Source: Mycobacterium sp. MFM001 (lineage in GTDB: Bacteria; Actinomycetota; Actinomycetes; Mycobacteriales; Mycobacteriaceae). From it: 64,000 bases of DNA. How positions within the stretch are numbered: the first letter of the stretch is position 1; each line of letters begins with the position of its first letter. Of the stretch, positions 34,917 to 43,919 are shown in pieces. The stretch spans positions 124,001-188,000 of the forward strand of contig NZ_BFAB01000003.1 of assembly GCF_003402475.1 (NCBI RefSeq), written 5' to 3'. The translations under genes were made by a program, and so were the position numbers. The notes beneath the pieces were generated by a model. That model ran no database searches. It was not told the DNA's origin and saw nothing but the letters and a program-made list of their open reading frames with translations.

Positions 34917-36833
34917 ATGACCACGATTGCCGAACATCTGCGCAACACCCTCGACGGGCGCTGGCGCGACGTGAAGAACCAGATGCGAGAGCGGCTCACC
35001 GGCGAGATCTTCGCCCCGCACTACACGCCCAACACGGTGATCGCCCGTACCAAAGTGGCGGAGCAGATGAAGATCATGGCGGACGCCGGCGCCGCCGACG
35101 ACGGCTTCCGCAAGGAGCACGGCGGCACCGGCAACGTCGGCGCGGCGATCACGATGATCGAGATGCTGGCCATGTCGGACCTGTCGCTGATGGTCAAGGC
35201 CGGCGTGCAGTGGGGTCTGTTCGGCGGGGCCGTGGAGAATCTCGGCACCGAACGCCATCACGAGCAGTACGTGCCGAAAATCATCAACCTCGAACTGCGC
35301 GGCTGCTTCGCGATGACCGAATGGGGCCACGGCAGCGACGTGCAATCGTTGGAGACCACCGCCACCTACGACCCGAAGACGGAAGAGTTCGTCATCGACT
35401 CCGCGACCCCGTCGGCGCGCAAGGAGTACATCGGCGGCGCTGCCGAAACCGCCACCATCGCAGCGGTATTCGCACAGCTGATCACAGGCGGCGAAAACCA
35501 CGGCGTGCACTGTTTTCTGGTGCCGATCCGCGACGCCGACGGCAACGACCTGCCCGGTGTGACGACGTCTGACAACCACTACAAAGGCGGGCTGCCCGGC
35601 GTCGACAACGGCCGCATCGTGTTCGACCACGTGCGCGTGCCGCGGGAGAACCTGCTGAACAAGTACGGCGACGTCGCGCCGGACGGCACCTACAGCTCGC
35701 CGATCGAGAACCCGGGTCGCCGGTTCTTCACGATGATCGGCACGCTGATCCGCGGCCGGGTCTGTGTGGGCGGCAGTGCCGGCAACGCCGCTCGGCTGGC
35801 ACTGGACATCGCCACCCGGTATGCGTTGCAGCGCAAGCAGTTCAGCGCTCCCGACGACGAGCATGAGGTGCTGATCATGGATTATCTGGTGCACCAGCGC
35901 CGGCTGCTCCCGCTGATCGCCAAGTCCTATGCGCTGCAGTTCGCGCAGAACGAGCTGGTGTCCAAATGCCATGATCTGCAGACGGCCGACGCTCCCGATG
36001 CCGAGGAGCAGCGGGAGCTGGAGTCGCGGGCCGCCGGGTTGAAGGCGGCCAACACCTGGCACGCCAGCCGGGCCATCCAGGAAGCGCGCGAGGCGTGCGG
36101 CGGCGCGGGCTACATGGCCGAGAACCGGCTGATCGCGCTGCGGGCGGACACCGACGTGTTCACCACCTTCGAGGGCGACAACCACGTGCTGACTCAGTTG
36201 GTGGCCAAGGAGCTGCTGACCGCCTACGCCGACGACATCCGCAGTATGAGTCCGGTGGAGTGGGTTCGCTTCGCCGCCAACGCCGTTGGCGATCGGGTGA
36301 TCAAACGCACTGCGGCAGAGGCGATCATGCAGCGGATCATCGACGCCCGCCAGGACAGCGAGGAAGAGGGCAGCCTGTTCAACCGCGGCACTCAGGTCAA
36401 GATGTTCGAGGATCGCGAAGAGTATCTGCTGTCCTCGGTGGCGCGCCGGCTACAGGCCAAGTCCAACGAGATGTCGGCGTTCGACGCGTTCAACGCGGTG
36501 CAGGACCACGTGCTGCATGCCGCGTCCGCGCATATCGACCGGGTGGTGTTGGAGGCCTTCGTCGCCGGCATCGACTCGTGCGAGGACGAGAAGGCCCGGG
36601 AGATCCTCGATCTGGTGTGCGACCTCTACGCGCTGACGGTCATCGAAGACGACAAGGCCTGGTACATCGAGCACCGGTATCTGTCGACCGAGCGAGCCAA
36701 GGCGGTCACGCGCGGCATCAACGACCGGTGCCGGCGGCTGCGGCTCTACGCCGAGACGCTGGTCGACGGGTTCGGGATCCCCGAGCCGCTGCGCTACGCC
36801 GAGATGCTGCACCCGGAGAACCTGCCGGACTAA
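34917..36833 (+). CDS. Acyl-CoA dehydrogenase/oxidase family protein
   Basis: A 638-residue flavoprotein, longer than ordinary acyl-CoA dehydrogenases and shaped like acyl-CoA oxidases. FAD- and substrate-binding motifs FAMTEWGHGSDVQ and CGGAGYMAENRL are present. TTFEGDNHVL carries the Glu that acts as catalytic base in oxidases. The extra C-terminal helical domain (about 450-638) is of the oxidase type. It stands alone on the plus strand, 56 bases from the divergent VIT gene. First step of beta-oxidation of an unknown acyl-CoA is the likely role. Confidence 0.88.
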   Translation: MTTIAEHLRNTLDGRWRDVKNQMRERLTGEIFAPHYTPNTVIARTKVAEQMKIMADAGAADDGFRKEHGGTGNVGAAITMIEMLAMSDLSLMVKAGVQWGLFGGAVENLGTERHHEQYVPKIINLELRGCFAMTEWGHGSDVQSLETTATYDPKTEEFVIDSATPSARKEYIGGAAETATIAAVFAQLITGGENHGVHCFLVPIRDADGNDLPGVTTSDNHYKGGLPGVDNGRIVFDHVRVPRENLLNKYGDVAPDGTYSSPIENPGRRFFTMIGTLIRGRVCVGGSAGNAARLALDIATRYALQRKQFSAPDDEHEVLIMDYLVHQRRLLPLIAKSYALQFAQNELVSKCHDLQTADAPDAEEQRELESRAAGLKAANTWHASRAIQEAREACGGAGYMAENRLIALRADTDVFTTFEGDNHVLTQLVAKELLTAYADDIRSMSPVEWVRFAANAVGDRVIKRTAAEAIMQRIIDARQDSEEEGSLFNRGTQVKMFEDREEYLLSSVARRLQAKSNEMSAFDAFNAVQDHVLHAASAHIDRVVLEAFVAGIDSCEDEKAREILDLVCDLYALTVIEDDKAWYIEHRYLSTERAKAVTRGINDRCRRLRLYAETLVDGFGIPEPLRYAEMLHPENLPD

Positions 36834-37104
36834 TCGTGGCGAGCAGACCTTGACGAAAACTGTGAATCTGCCGGGGGTTTGGTGAATCCTCTGCAGCGAT
36901 CCGCCAGCCGAGTCCGCATCGGCGGTAGGTTGAGTATGCAACCGCTCAGCTGGGGTTAACTCGCGGTTTCGCGCCGATCACCACGGCGCTGCCGCGCCGG
37001 CGAGAAAGCCGTAAAGCCTGTGCAATCTCGCCTCACCGATCTCGAAACAACCCCGCTGCACGCTGGTGCGCAACTGCCGACTGCACATCGAGGAGGACGC
37101 ACGC
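36834..37104. other. Leader region of the nitrate reductase gene
   Basis: A gap of 271 bases without a convincing gene. It includes a small CGCG-GTTT-CGCG hairpin near 36963-36974 and the ribosome site GGAGGA just before GTG 37105. No recognisable riboswitch was seen. A nitrogen-regulator site is expected here, but I cannot identify one. Confidence 0.4.
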
Positions 37105-40100
37105 GTGGCTGCCGAGCCGGACACTGTCGACAGCTTGTGCGCCTACTGCGGTGTGGGATGCGGCATGGTCCTGCAGGTCGACACGGATCCACAGACCGGC
37201 CGCCGACGAGTAGCCAAGTCGACCGGGCAGAAAACACATCCGACCAACTTCGGCCGGTTGTGCACCAAGGGCGCAACCACCGCGGAGATGCTTGCCGCGC
37301 CGGGCCGGATGGACTCGGCTTACCGGCGGCCCCACCGCGAAGAGCCGATCGAGGCCATTGACGTCAATGCCGCGATCACCCAATGCGCGCAGCGACTCCG
37401 CGCGATCATCGACGAACACGGGCCCGACGCCGTCGCGCTCTACGTGTCCGGCCAGATGTCGCTTGAAGCACAATACTTGGCGAACAAGCTCGCCAAGGGG
37501 TTCATCGGCACCAATCAGATCGAGTCGAACTCGCGGCTGTGCATGGCCAGTGCCGGTTCCGGTTACAAGCAGTCCCTGGGCGCCGACGGGCCGCCCGGCT
37601 CATACCAGGATTTCGACCACGCCGACGTGTTCTTCGTCATCGGCGCCAATATGGCCGACTGCCACCCGATTCTGTTTCTGCGGATGATGGACCGCGTCAA
37701 GGCCGGCGCCAAACTGATCGTCGTCGACCCACGGCGCACCCCGACCGCGGAGAAGGCCGACCTGTTCCTGCAGATCGCGCCGGGAACCGACCTCGCGCTG
37801 CTCAACGGGCTGCTGCACCTGATCGTCGAAAACCGGCATACCGACGCGGAGTTCATCGACGAGTTCACCGAAGGCTGGGAGGTGATGCCGAGTTTTCTGC
37901 AGCAGTTCGCGCCCGACGTGGTGAGCGAAATCACAACTATCCCCGAGGCGGACATCCGCACGGCCGCCCGCTGGATCGGTGAGGCCGCCAACTGGATGAG
38001 CTGCTGGACCATGGGCCTCAACCAGAGCACGCACGGCACCTGGAACACCAACGCGGTGTGCAACCTGCACTTGGCCACCGGTGCCATCTGCAAACCCGGC
38101 AGTGGGCCGTTTTCCCTCACCGGCCAGCCCAATGCGATGGGCGGACGCGAAATGGGCTACATGGGACCGGGTTTGCCGGGTCAGCGATCCGTCACCTCCG
38201 ATGAGGACCGTACGTTCGTCGAGGACGTCTGGCGCGTTCCCCGCGGAACGTTGCGCACCGAGGTGGGCGGCGGCACCGTCGACATGTTCTCACGGATGGC
38301 CGACGGCCAGATCAAGGCATGCTGGATCATCTGCACCAACCCGGTTGCCACGGTGGCGAATCGGAAGACGGTACTGGCCGGTTTGGAGCGGGCCGAATTG
38401 GTGATCGCCCAGGACGCGTTCTTGGACACCGAGACCAACGAGTACGCCGACGTCCTGCTGCCGGCGGCGTTGTGGACCGAATGCGACGGGGTGATGGTCA
38501 ACTCCGAGCGCAACCTCACCCTGTTCCAGCAGGCGCTCGAACCGCCGGGACAGTCGTTGCCGGACTGGCGCATCATCGCCCGAATCGCCTGCGAAATGGG
38601 GTATGGCGAGGCGTTCAGCTACGACTGCGCCGAGGACGTGTTCGAGGAGATCAAGCAGTTCTGGAATCCGGCGACCGGCTACGACCTGCGCGGCATCAGC
38701 TACGACCGGCTGCGGCAGACCCCGGTTCAGTGGCCGTGCCCGCCGGGCAGCTCGGCAGACCGCAACCCGATCCGTTATCTCAACGACGGTGTGAGCCAGA
38801 CGCAGCTTGTGCGAGACGACGGCACTGTGCCCCGCTTGGCGTTTCCGACACCCAGCGGTCGCGCGATGTTCTTCGCCAGGCCGCACTTGCCGCCGGACGA
38901 GATGCCCGACGACGACTACCCTTTTCTGCTCAATACCGGGCGTCTGCCGCACCAATGGCACACGATGACCAAGACCGGCAAGGTTGCCAAGCTCAACAAA
39001 CTCAATCCCGGCCCGTTCGTCGAAATTCACCCCGACGACGCCTCCCGGTTGGACATCCGCGACGACGATCCGGTCGAAATCGCCTCTCGCCGCGGCCGTG
39101 CTGTGCTGCCGGCGGTGATCACAGATCGGGTCCGGCCAGGCAACTGCTTTGCGCCGTTTCACTGGAACGACGCGTTCGGTGAATACCTGTCGATCAACGC
39201 CGTCACCAACGACGCTGTCGACCCGGTGTCGCAGCAACCGGAGTACAAGGCCTGTGCGGTCACCCTGGCGAAAGTCGCCGCGGGTTCCGAACCTCGCAGT
39301 CCAGAGATGGCCGAAACGCCGCCCACAGAGGAGATCAGCTTGTCGCAAGTGGACACCCTCGCCGAACTCCTCGGCCAGACCGAGGAATTCGCGATCGAGT
39401 TCGATGCGATGGAACGCCGCTATCTCGCCGGTCTGGTGACCGCGCTGCGAACCGAGGTCGGGCGCCGAACGCCCGGGGTGCCGACTCTGCCGCTGAGCGC
39501 GCCGTTCGAGCCGGGCAAGCGGATGTGGGTGGACGGAATGATGGCCGGCCTCTTCTCCCGCAGCCCGGTACCCGGTGCGGTTTCAGCGCCTCCGCGCGGT
39601 ACGGGGCCCATCGATCCGACACCTGCCGAACCTGAAGAACAGCAGCGGGATTCGATCGTGGTGTTGTGGGCGTCGCAGACCGGCAACGCCGAGCAGTTCG
39701 CCGCCGAGTGCGCCGCGCAACTCGACGCGGCCGCAGTGCCGGTGACGCTGCGCGCGATGGACGAGTTCTCAGTGGCCGACCTGGCAAGGACCAAAGAGCT
39801 GCTGGTGATCACCAGCACCACCGGCGACGGGGAACCACCGGACAACGGCGCCGCGCTGTGGGAGAACCTGTCCGCCGACAACGCTCCCCGGCTTGTCGAC
39901 ACCCGTTACGCGGTGCTGGCTTTCGGCGACTCCAGCTATGCCGACTTCTGCGGCTACGGCCGCAAGCTCGACACCCGACTCGCCGAGCTGGGCGCCACTC
40001 CCATGCTTGACCGTGTCGACTGTGAACCCGACTACGAGGAGGCCGCCGTCGGGTGGCTGACCGCGGTCCGCGAGGTCCTGACCAAAACGCCGATGCTCGT

Positions 40101-41286
40101 CGGGGGTGGTGCCAGTGCGCCCGCAAGCACCGCCGCCGTCGTCGCGCCCGCCAAACCGGAACCACAGCTCTACAGCCGCAAGAGGCCGCTGATCGCGCGA
40201 CTGGCACGCAATGCCCTTCTCAGCGGTGCCGGTTCGACCAAGGAAGTGCGCCAGTTCGCGTTCGAACTACCGGAGGGCACGCTGAGCTACCACGCCGGTG
40301 ACGCGCTGGGCGTGTGGCCGCGCAACAACCCCGCGCTCGTCCAGGAGTGGCTGGAGGTCACCGGCCTGGACGGGGACACCACCATCGAGGTGCCCAACCA
40401 CGGGGCGATGCGGCTGCGCACCGCTCTCACCGAACGGTTCGAGATCACCCGCATCACAGGTGATCTGCTGCGGTTCGTCGCGCAACGCAGCGGTGATGCC
40501 GAATTGGCCACCTTGGTGAAGCCGGAGAACAAGACGGCGCTCGCCGACTGGATGTGGGGCCGACAAACGGTGGACGTGCTGGCCCGATCCCCTGTCACCG
40601 CGAGCGTGGACGAGTGGTTGTCGGTGCTCAAACCGCTTGCACCGCGGCTGTATTCGATCTCGTCCGCGTCGATCGACAATCCCCGCGAGGTGCACCTGAC
40701 CGTCAGCGCCGTGCGTTACGAGTGTGAAGGTGTCCCGCGGGGCGGGGTGTGCTCGACGTATCTGGCCGATCACGCCGACAGCGACGAGATCGGGATTTTC
40801 GTTCAGCAGGCCAACCACTTCCGGCCGCCAACCGATCCGGATACGCCGATGATCATGATCGGCCCCGGGACCGGGATTGCACCGTTCCGCAGTTTTCTGC
40901 ATCGGCGCCGCGTGCTGGGCCACCCCGGGCCAAACTGGTTGTTCTTCGGAGAACGCAACGCCGCCACCGACTTCTACTACCGCGATGAGGTCGAGGAGAT
41001 GTACGCCGACGGTTTCCTCACCGAACTCGACCTGGCGTTCTCGCGCGATCAGCCGGAGAAGGTGTACGTGCAGGACTTGATGCGTCGGCGTGGCGCGGAA
41101 TTATGGCGCTGGCTACAGGCCGGTGCGCACCTCTACGTCTGCGGCGACGCCAATCAAATGGCTAAGGAGGTCGACCGTGCGGTCCACGACATCGTGGAAT
41201 GCTACGGCGCGCTGGACCCCGACGCCGCCAATGCCTACGTGCGAAACCTCTCCGCCGAGAAGCGCTACCAGCGCGACGTGTACTGA
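37105..41286 (+). CDS. nasN: Assimilatory nitrate reductase fused to a sulfite-reductase-type flavoprotein
   Basis: A 1,393-residue fusion. Residues 1-740 are a molybdopterin oxidoreductase: 4Fe-4S ligands C12, C15, C19 and C53, and Mo-ligand Cys in [11 protein letters not shown] linker (about 740-840) leads to a flavodoxin-like FMN domain (about 848-985, [19 protein letters not shown]), then FAD/NADPH-binding modules ([21 protein letters not shown] near 1250). NADPH electrons can thus pass through FAD and FMN to the Mo centre within one chain to reduce nitrate to nitrite. M. smegmatis NasN is the known relative. GTG 37105 has GGAGGA seven bases upstream. No nitrite reductase gene is adjacent. 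Confidence 0.92.
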   Translation: MAAEPDTVDSLCAYCGVGCGMVLQVDTDPQTGRRRVAKSTGQKTHPTNFGRLCTKGATTAEMLAAPGRMDSAYRRPHREEPIEAIDVNAAITQCAQRLRAIIDEHGPDAVALYVSGQMSLEAQYLANKLAKGFIGTNQIESNSRLCMASAGSGYKQSLGADGPPGSYQDFDHADVFFVIGANMADCHPILFLRMMDRVKAGAKLIVVDPRRTPTAEKADLFLQIAPGTDLALLNGLLHLIVENRHTDAEFIDEFTEGWEVMPSFLQQFAPDVVSEITTIPEADIRTAARWIGEAANWMSCWTMGLNQSTHGTWNTNAVCNLHLATGAICKPGSGPFSLTGQPNAMGGREMGYMGPGLPGQRSVTSDEDRTFVEDVWRVPRGTLRTEVGGGTVDMFSRMADGQIKACWIICTNPVATVANRKTVLAGLERAELVIAQDAFLDTETNEYADVLLPAALWTECDGVMVNSERNLTLFQQALEPPGQSLPDWRIIARIACEMGYGEAFSYDCAEDVFEEIKQFWNPATGYDLRGISYDRLRQTPVQWPCPPGSSADRNPIRYLNDGVSQTQLVRDDGTVPRLAFPTPSGRAMFFARPHLPPDEMPDDDYPFLLNTGRLPHQWHTMTKTGKVAKLNKLNPGPFVEIHPDDASRLDIRDDDPVEIASRRGRAVLPAVITDRVRPGNCFAPFHWNDAFGEYLSINAVTNDAVDPVSQQPEYKACAVTLAKVAAGSEPRSPEMAETPPTEEISLSQVDTLAELLGQTEEFAIEFDAMERRYLAGLVTALRTEVGRRTPGVPTLPLSAPFEPGKRMWVDGMMAGLFSRSPVPGAVSAPPRGTGPIDPTPAEPEEQQRDSIVVLWASQTGNAEQFAAECAAQLDAAAVPVTLRAMDEFSVADLARTKELLVITSTTGDGEPPDNGAALWENLSADNAPRLVDTRYAVLAFGDSSYADFCGYGRKLDTRLAELGATPMLDRVDCEPDYEEAAVGWLTAVREVLTKTPMLVGGGASAPASTAAVVAPAKPEPQLYSRKRPLIARLARNALLSGAGSTKEVRQFAFELPEGTLSYHAGDALGVWPRNNPALVQEWLEVTGLDGDTTIEVPNHGAMRLRTALTERFEITRITGDLLRFVAQRSGDAELATLVKPENKTALADWMWGRQTVDVLARSPVTASVDEWLSVLKPLAPRLYSISSASIDNPREVHLTVSAVRYECEGVPRGGVCSTYLADHADSDEIGIFVQQANHFRPPTDPDTPMIMIGPGTGIAPFRSFLHRRRVLGHPGPNWLFFGERNAATDFYYRDEVEEMYADGFLTELDLAFSRDQPEKVYVQDLMRRRGAELWRWLQAGAHLYVCGDANQMAKEVDRAVHDIVECYGALDPDAANAYVRNLSAEKRYQRDVY

Positions 41287-41298
41287 GGTAGCGCGAGC

Positions 41299-41335
41299 AG
41301 ATTGCCCAACGTCGTCGGACGCAAACCAGCAATCT
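41299..41335 (+). terminator. Inverted repeat after the nitrate reductase gene
   Basis: AGATTGC (41299-41305) and GCAATCT (41329-41335) are complementary across 23 bases, starting 13 bases past the stop codon. This may be a transcription terminator or simply a boundary of the inserted TnpB-like unit. Weak evidence. Confidence 0.3.
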
Positions 41336-41387
41336 CCGTGGTAAACAACAACCAAGAGCGTGATGGCTGCCTGCCGTCTTGCCTGCG

Positions 41388-43106
41388 TTATGTCGCGGAA
41401 GGACTCGAACCTTCAACCGTTCCTGGTGAGTGAGCAGGACTGGGTGCTGCGCCACTGCGGCCCGAACGGTGCTGGCCGCCTGCGATAGGTGTTTTCCGAC
41501 GGACCGATACACCTCGCGGTGGGCGTTTCGGTGGGTCGGAACTGCCGTACCGCCGCACGGTGCTCAGATGATGGCTTGGCCTGGCCAGTGGTTTGCCCGC
41601 ATCGGTCCTCTGTCCGGTGCGGGGCCCTGCCGGTCGTCGCCGGATTGCCAATCCGAGACCACGCCTGCCGATCGCGGCCGCCGCCCCGTGATGGGACGTA
41701 ACGGTGGCCGGGTCGGAAGTTTGCTGCCGCAAAGGCTGGATCCAGTGCTGGGCACCCCAGCGGCTCGTGTAAGCCGCATCGACCCCGATCACATTGATGC
41801 CCCTGCGAGCGGCCATGCCGATCAGACGTCTGCGGAAGTTCGCGGTGGGAATACCGGACACGGTGCGCCGCAACCGCTTTCCACGCTTCCCCCTGCCGAG
41901 GGTTTCACGGCCAATGGTGCGGCTGTCGTTGAAGCCGAGATTCTCAATCACGACGGCACGGCAATTGTGCTGCTGCGCCAAATTCAGAAGTGTGACGATG
42001 GCTGCGCGCATGCGCCCGTCGCGGTGAGATGCGGTCAGCCCCGCGGTTACGACCTCGATGCTATTCGGTTCTCCTATCAGGTTCCCCGACGCGTCGAGTA
42101 CACAGCAGGCCAAATGGTCGGCGTTTAAATCCACTCCCAGCACGTGCCCGGCGCGCAACTCCTCGAGGCTGGGCAGCGGTTTGGGGCTGGACCTCCACGA
42201 CGCGTCCAAATACCAGCGGCCCCTCTTGGTATCGAAATGGATGTCGTAACGCACTGCCTGCCGGGCTGTCATCCGGTCTGCCCATTCATCGCCGCGGTAA
42301 GCAAAACGCACCGGTCGTTCGATCACCACATGCGAGCCAAATTCCGCGGTCAATGCCACAGGGACCTTGATGCGCAGGCGGCCTTCCGGATCGACGCGGA
42401 TCGTCTCGTTGCCACCGACCTTGCCGGTCTCGCCGTCGGCTGTGATGAACATCCGGACCGCATCCCATTGGTGCCGCCATTGCAGCTCAGTCAAGTCGGA
42501 GTGAACAAGATTGTGGCGCTGGCGCCAGAGGCGTTTGCCGCCAACCACAATCGCGGGGCGACCCCCTGCTAATGCCTCCTCCGCGGCGCGCACACGTTGC
42601 CGCAGCACAGCGAGTCGGCGTGTCTTGGTGAACCGCTCCGCCTTGCTGCGATAACCCCGCCGCACACCACTCCGGCGAGCCGACGCGAGACAGCCATGAT
42701 CCACTTCTGCGGTGCTGTGTTCACCGGGATTCAGCGCGCACCGCTCAGACAACACGTTCACCGCCGCATTAAGGTCCGCAACCTCGGCTGTCAAACCTCG
42801 CATACCCAGCTGAAACTGGTCCTCCACGGCCCGGGTAATCGTCCCAGCCCACCGCGAAGAGGACACAAGGGTGACTGCGCGCTTACGCTCGGCCCGCCAA
42901 GCCGCTCGGGCCGCGCGATCTAGGACACCGCAGCGGATGCGGGCCGCCAGCTCAGCTCGATACACGGACCCAAGGAATGCCCCGATTGCGGTCAAAGCCA
43001 CAGCCTCGTCCGCGCTCACGTGAATTCTGGTACGAACGCGCACACCGCTCGGAGCTGCCGCCACCGTCGGCTCAGCCATCCGCCGTAACCGTGCAGGTTT
43101 GCTCAT
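41388..43106 (-). CDS. TnpB-like RuvC-fold protein (IS605 OrfB/Cas12 relative), no zinc ribbon
   Basis: About 572 residues. RuvC-I is seen as VLGVDLNADHLACCVLD (Asp) and RuvC-II as AVVIENLGF (Glu). The zinc-ribbon position after VDAAYTS reads RWGAQHW, with none of the expected C-x-x-C pairs. The RuvC-III segment reads HHGAAAAIGRRGLG, with no Asp where TnpB has D-x-N-A-A. The last 90 residues are low-complexity (Arg, Pro, Ser) and end EGSSPSAT, the translation of a tRNA T-arm-like sequence. No TnpA gene and no CRISPR array are nearby. It lies directly downstream of asnT. The start is uncertain: 43175, 43106 or 43079. Confidence 0.72.
   Translation of the reverse strand: MSKPARLRRMAEPTVAAAPSGVRVRTRIHVSADEAVALTAIGAFLGSVYRAELAARIRCGVLDRAARAAWRAERKRAVTLVSSSRWAGTITRAVEDQFQLGMRGLTAEVADLNAAVNVLSERCALNPGEHSTAEVDHGCLASARRSGVRRGYRSKAERFTKTRRLAVLRQRVRAAEEALAGGRPAIVVGGKRLWRQRHNLVHSDLTELQWRHQWDAVRMFITADGETGKVGGNETIRVDPEGRLRIKVPVALTAEFGSHVVIERPVRFAYRGDEWADRMTARQAVRYDIHFDTKRGRWYLDASWRSSPKPLPSLEELRAGHVLGVDLNADHLACCVLDASGNLIGEPNSIEVVTAGLTASHRDGRMRAAIVTLLNLAQQHNCRAVVIENLGFNDSRTIGRETLGRGKRGKRLRRTVSGIPTANFRRRLIGMAARRGINVIGVDAAYTSRWGAQHWIQPLRQQTSDPATVTSHHGAAAAIGRRGLGLAIRRRPAGPRTGQRTDAGKPLARPSHHLSTVRRYGSSDPPKRPPRGVSVRRKTPIAGGQHRSGRSGAAPSPAHSPGTVEGSSPSAT
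41391..41479 (-). ncRNA. tRNA-like, hairpin-rich 3' segment of the TnpB-like gene
   Basis: Minus-strand structure elements in order: GCGGCC/GGCCGC (41474-41479 with 41457-41462); ACCGTTC/GAACGGT (41464-41470 with 41416-41422); CCTG/CAGG (41435-41438 with 41422-41425); and a T-arm-like hairpin GAAGG-TTCGAGT-CCTTC (41398-41414), followed by CGCGACA. Some helices are mutually exclusive. It resembles the 3' half of a tRNA (anticodon-like stem, short variable loop, T arm), but no matching 5' acceptor strand exists. It may be the scaffold of a guide RNA, as TnpB omega-RNAs overlap the gene's 3' end, or a tRNA remnant at an integration boundary. Confidence 0.4.
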
Positions 43107-43188
43107 GCACAACATGCTGGCAGCAGCCACTGACAACATCGGTGCGGTCGAAATGCGATGTGGATCCAGCGACAACGCAGGCCTTCGG

Positions 43189-43264
<76 letters not shown>

Positions 43265-43393
43265 TTGCCCGTGCGACGAGGGATGACTCTAGCTTACGGG
43301 CCCACGGCTTCGCCAAGTCACCGCCGCCAGCCGACGCCGGTCTGGACACGTGAGGCAGGATGGAGCCACGCACCGTTTCTGGAGGGGGCCGTT
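43265..43393. other. Intergenic region between asnT and the small membrane protein gene
   Basis: 129 bases holding the asnT promoter on the minus strand and the leader of the gene at 43394 on the plus strand, ending in the ribosome site GGAGGGGG (43381-43388). No other feature seen. Confidence 0.5.
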
Positions 43394-43636
43394 TTGATCC
43401 GGTATTTCGTCGTGCTGGGACTGGGCTACGTGTTGGGCGCTAAGGCCGGCCGCCGCCGCTACGAGCAGATCGTCGGCACCTACCGCGCTCTGACCAGCAG
43501 TCCTGCCGCCAAATCGGTGATCGAGGCGGGGCGACGCAAGATCGCCAACCGGGTCTCGCCCGACGCGCGGATGGTGACGTTGACCGAGATCGACGAGGCG
43601 ACCAGCGTCGTCGAGCCGCAACGAAACGCTCGCTAG
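43394..43636 (+). CDS. Small conserved mycobacterial protein (Rv2342-like)
   Basis: An 80-residue protein with one N-terminal hydrophobic segment (IRYFVVLGLGYVLGAKAG) and a basic tail, resembling Rv2342, which sits between asnT and dnaG in M. tuberculosis. TTG 43394 is chosen because GGAGGGGG lies five bases upstream. A YtxH-like membrane-anchored stress protein is possible, but no function is known. Its stop codon lies at the edge of the duplicated dnaG end. Confidence 0.75.
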   Translation: MIRYFVVLGLGYVLGAKAGRRRYEQIVGTYRALTSSPAAKSVIEAGRRKIANRVSPDARMVTLTEIDEATSVVEPQRNAR

Positions 43637-43919
43637 GCCGTCAGGTCGTCGCCGCTGGTCTGCTCAAGCAGGCATCGACTGTCCTTCCGATCGCAACGCG
43701 ACCACCGTGCGGAAGGCTGCCAAAACAGCTGCCGCCAATTGGGAATAGGCGGCCCGACCAACGCGCGAGCGAAATGCCTCCAGCTCGAATACCGGGATGG
43801 TCGGTGGATGGCAGTTGGTCATCAGCTCTGGCGTTCCATGGCGGCGCGGATCCGCGCGCAAGCCGCAAACTGAGACGCTCAGGCCGTCAGGTCGTCGCCA
43901 CTGGCCTGCTCGAGCAGGC
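43635..43919 (-). repeat. Duplicated 3' end of dnaG
   Basis: The last 39 bases of dnaG (43881-43919) recur at 43635-43673 with three mismatches, 246 bases (82 codons) away. The segment between, read on the minus strand, encodes a 52-codon stretch ending at 43664. Its RSRVGR...LAAFRTVVAL aligns, without gaps over 27 residues, with KSKLQR...HALFGDLVAM of DnaG, and is then shifted out of frame by a four-base difference. It looks like a decayed remnant of an older dnaG end. Confidence 0.6.

Noticed and set aside
36834..37104. Molybdenum-cofactor riboswitch before the nitrate reductase gene
   Set aside because: The position would suit one, but I could not find its conserved helices. Only a small CGCG hairpin is visible.
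41391..41470. Functional tRNA gene on the minus strand
   Set aside because: The T arm is convincing, but no upstream sequence pairs with CGCGACA as acceptor stem, the D arm is incomplete and the anticodon-like loop has nine bases.
41388..43175. Possible Cas12-type CRISPR effector
   Set aside because: The size and RuvC motifs recall small Cas12 proteins, but I found no repeat-spacer array and no adaptation genes in the window, and the zinc ribbon is missing. A TnpB-like label is safer.
43664..43822. Independent 52-residue gene between the Rv2342-like gene and dnaG
   Set aside because: Its sequence aligns with the DnaG C-terminus and sits inside the duplicated segment, so a decayed copy explains it better.
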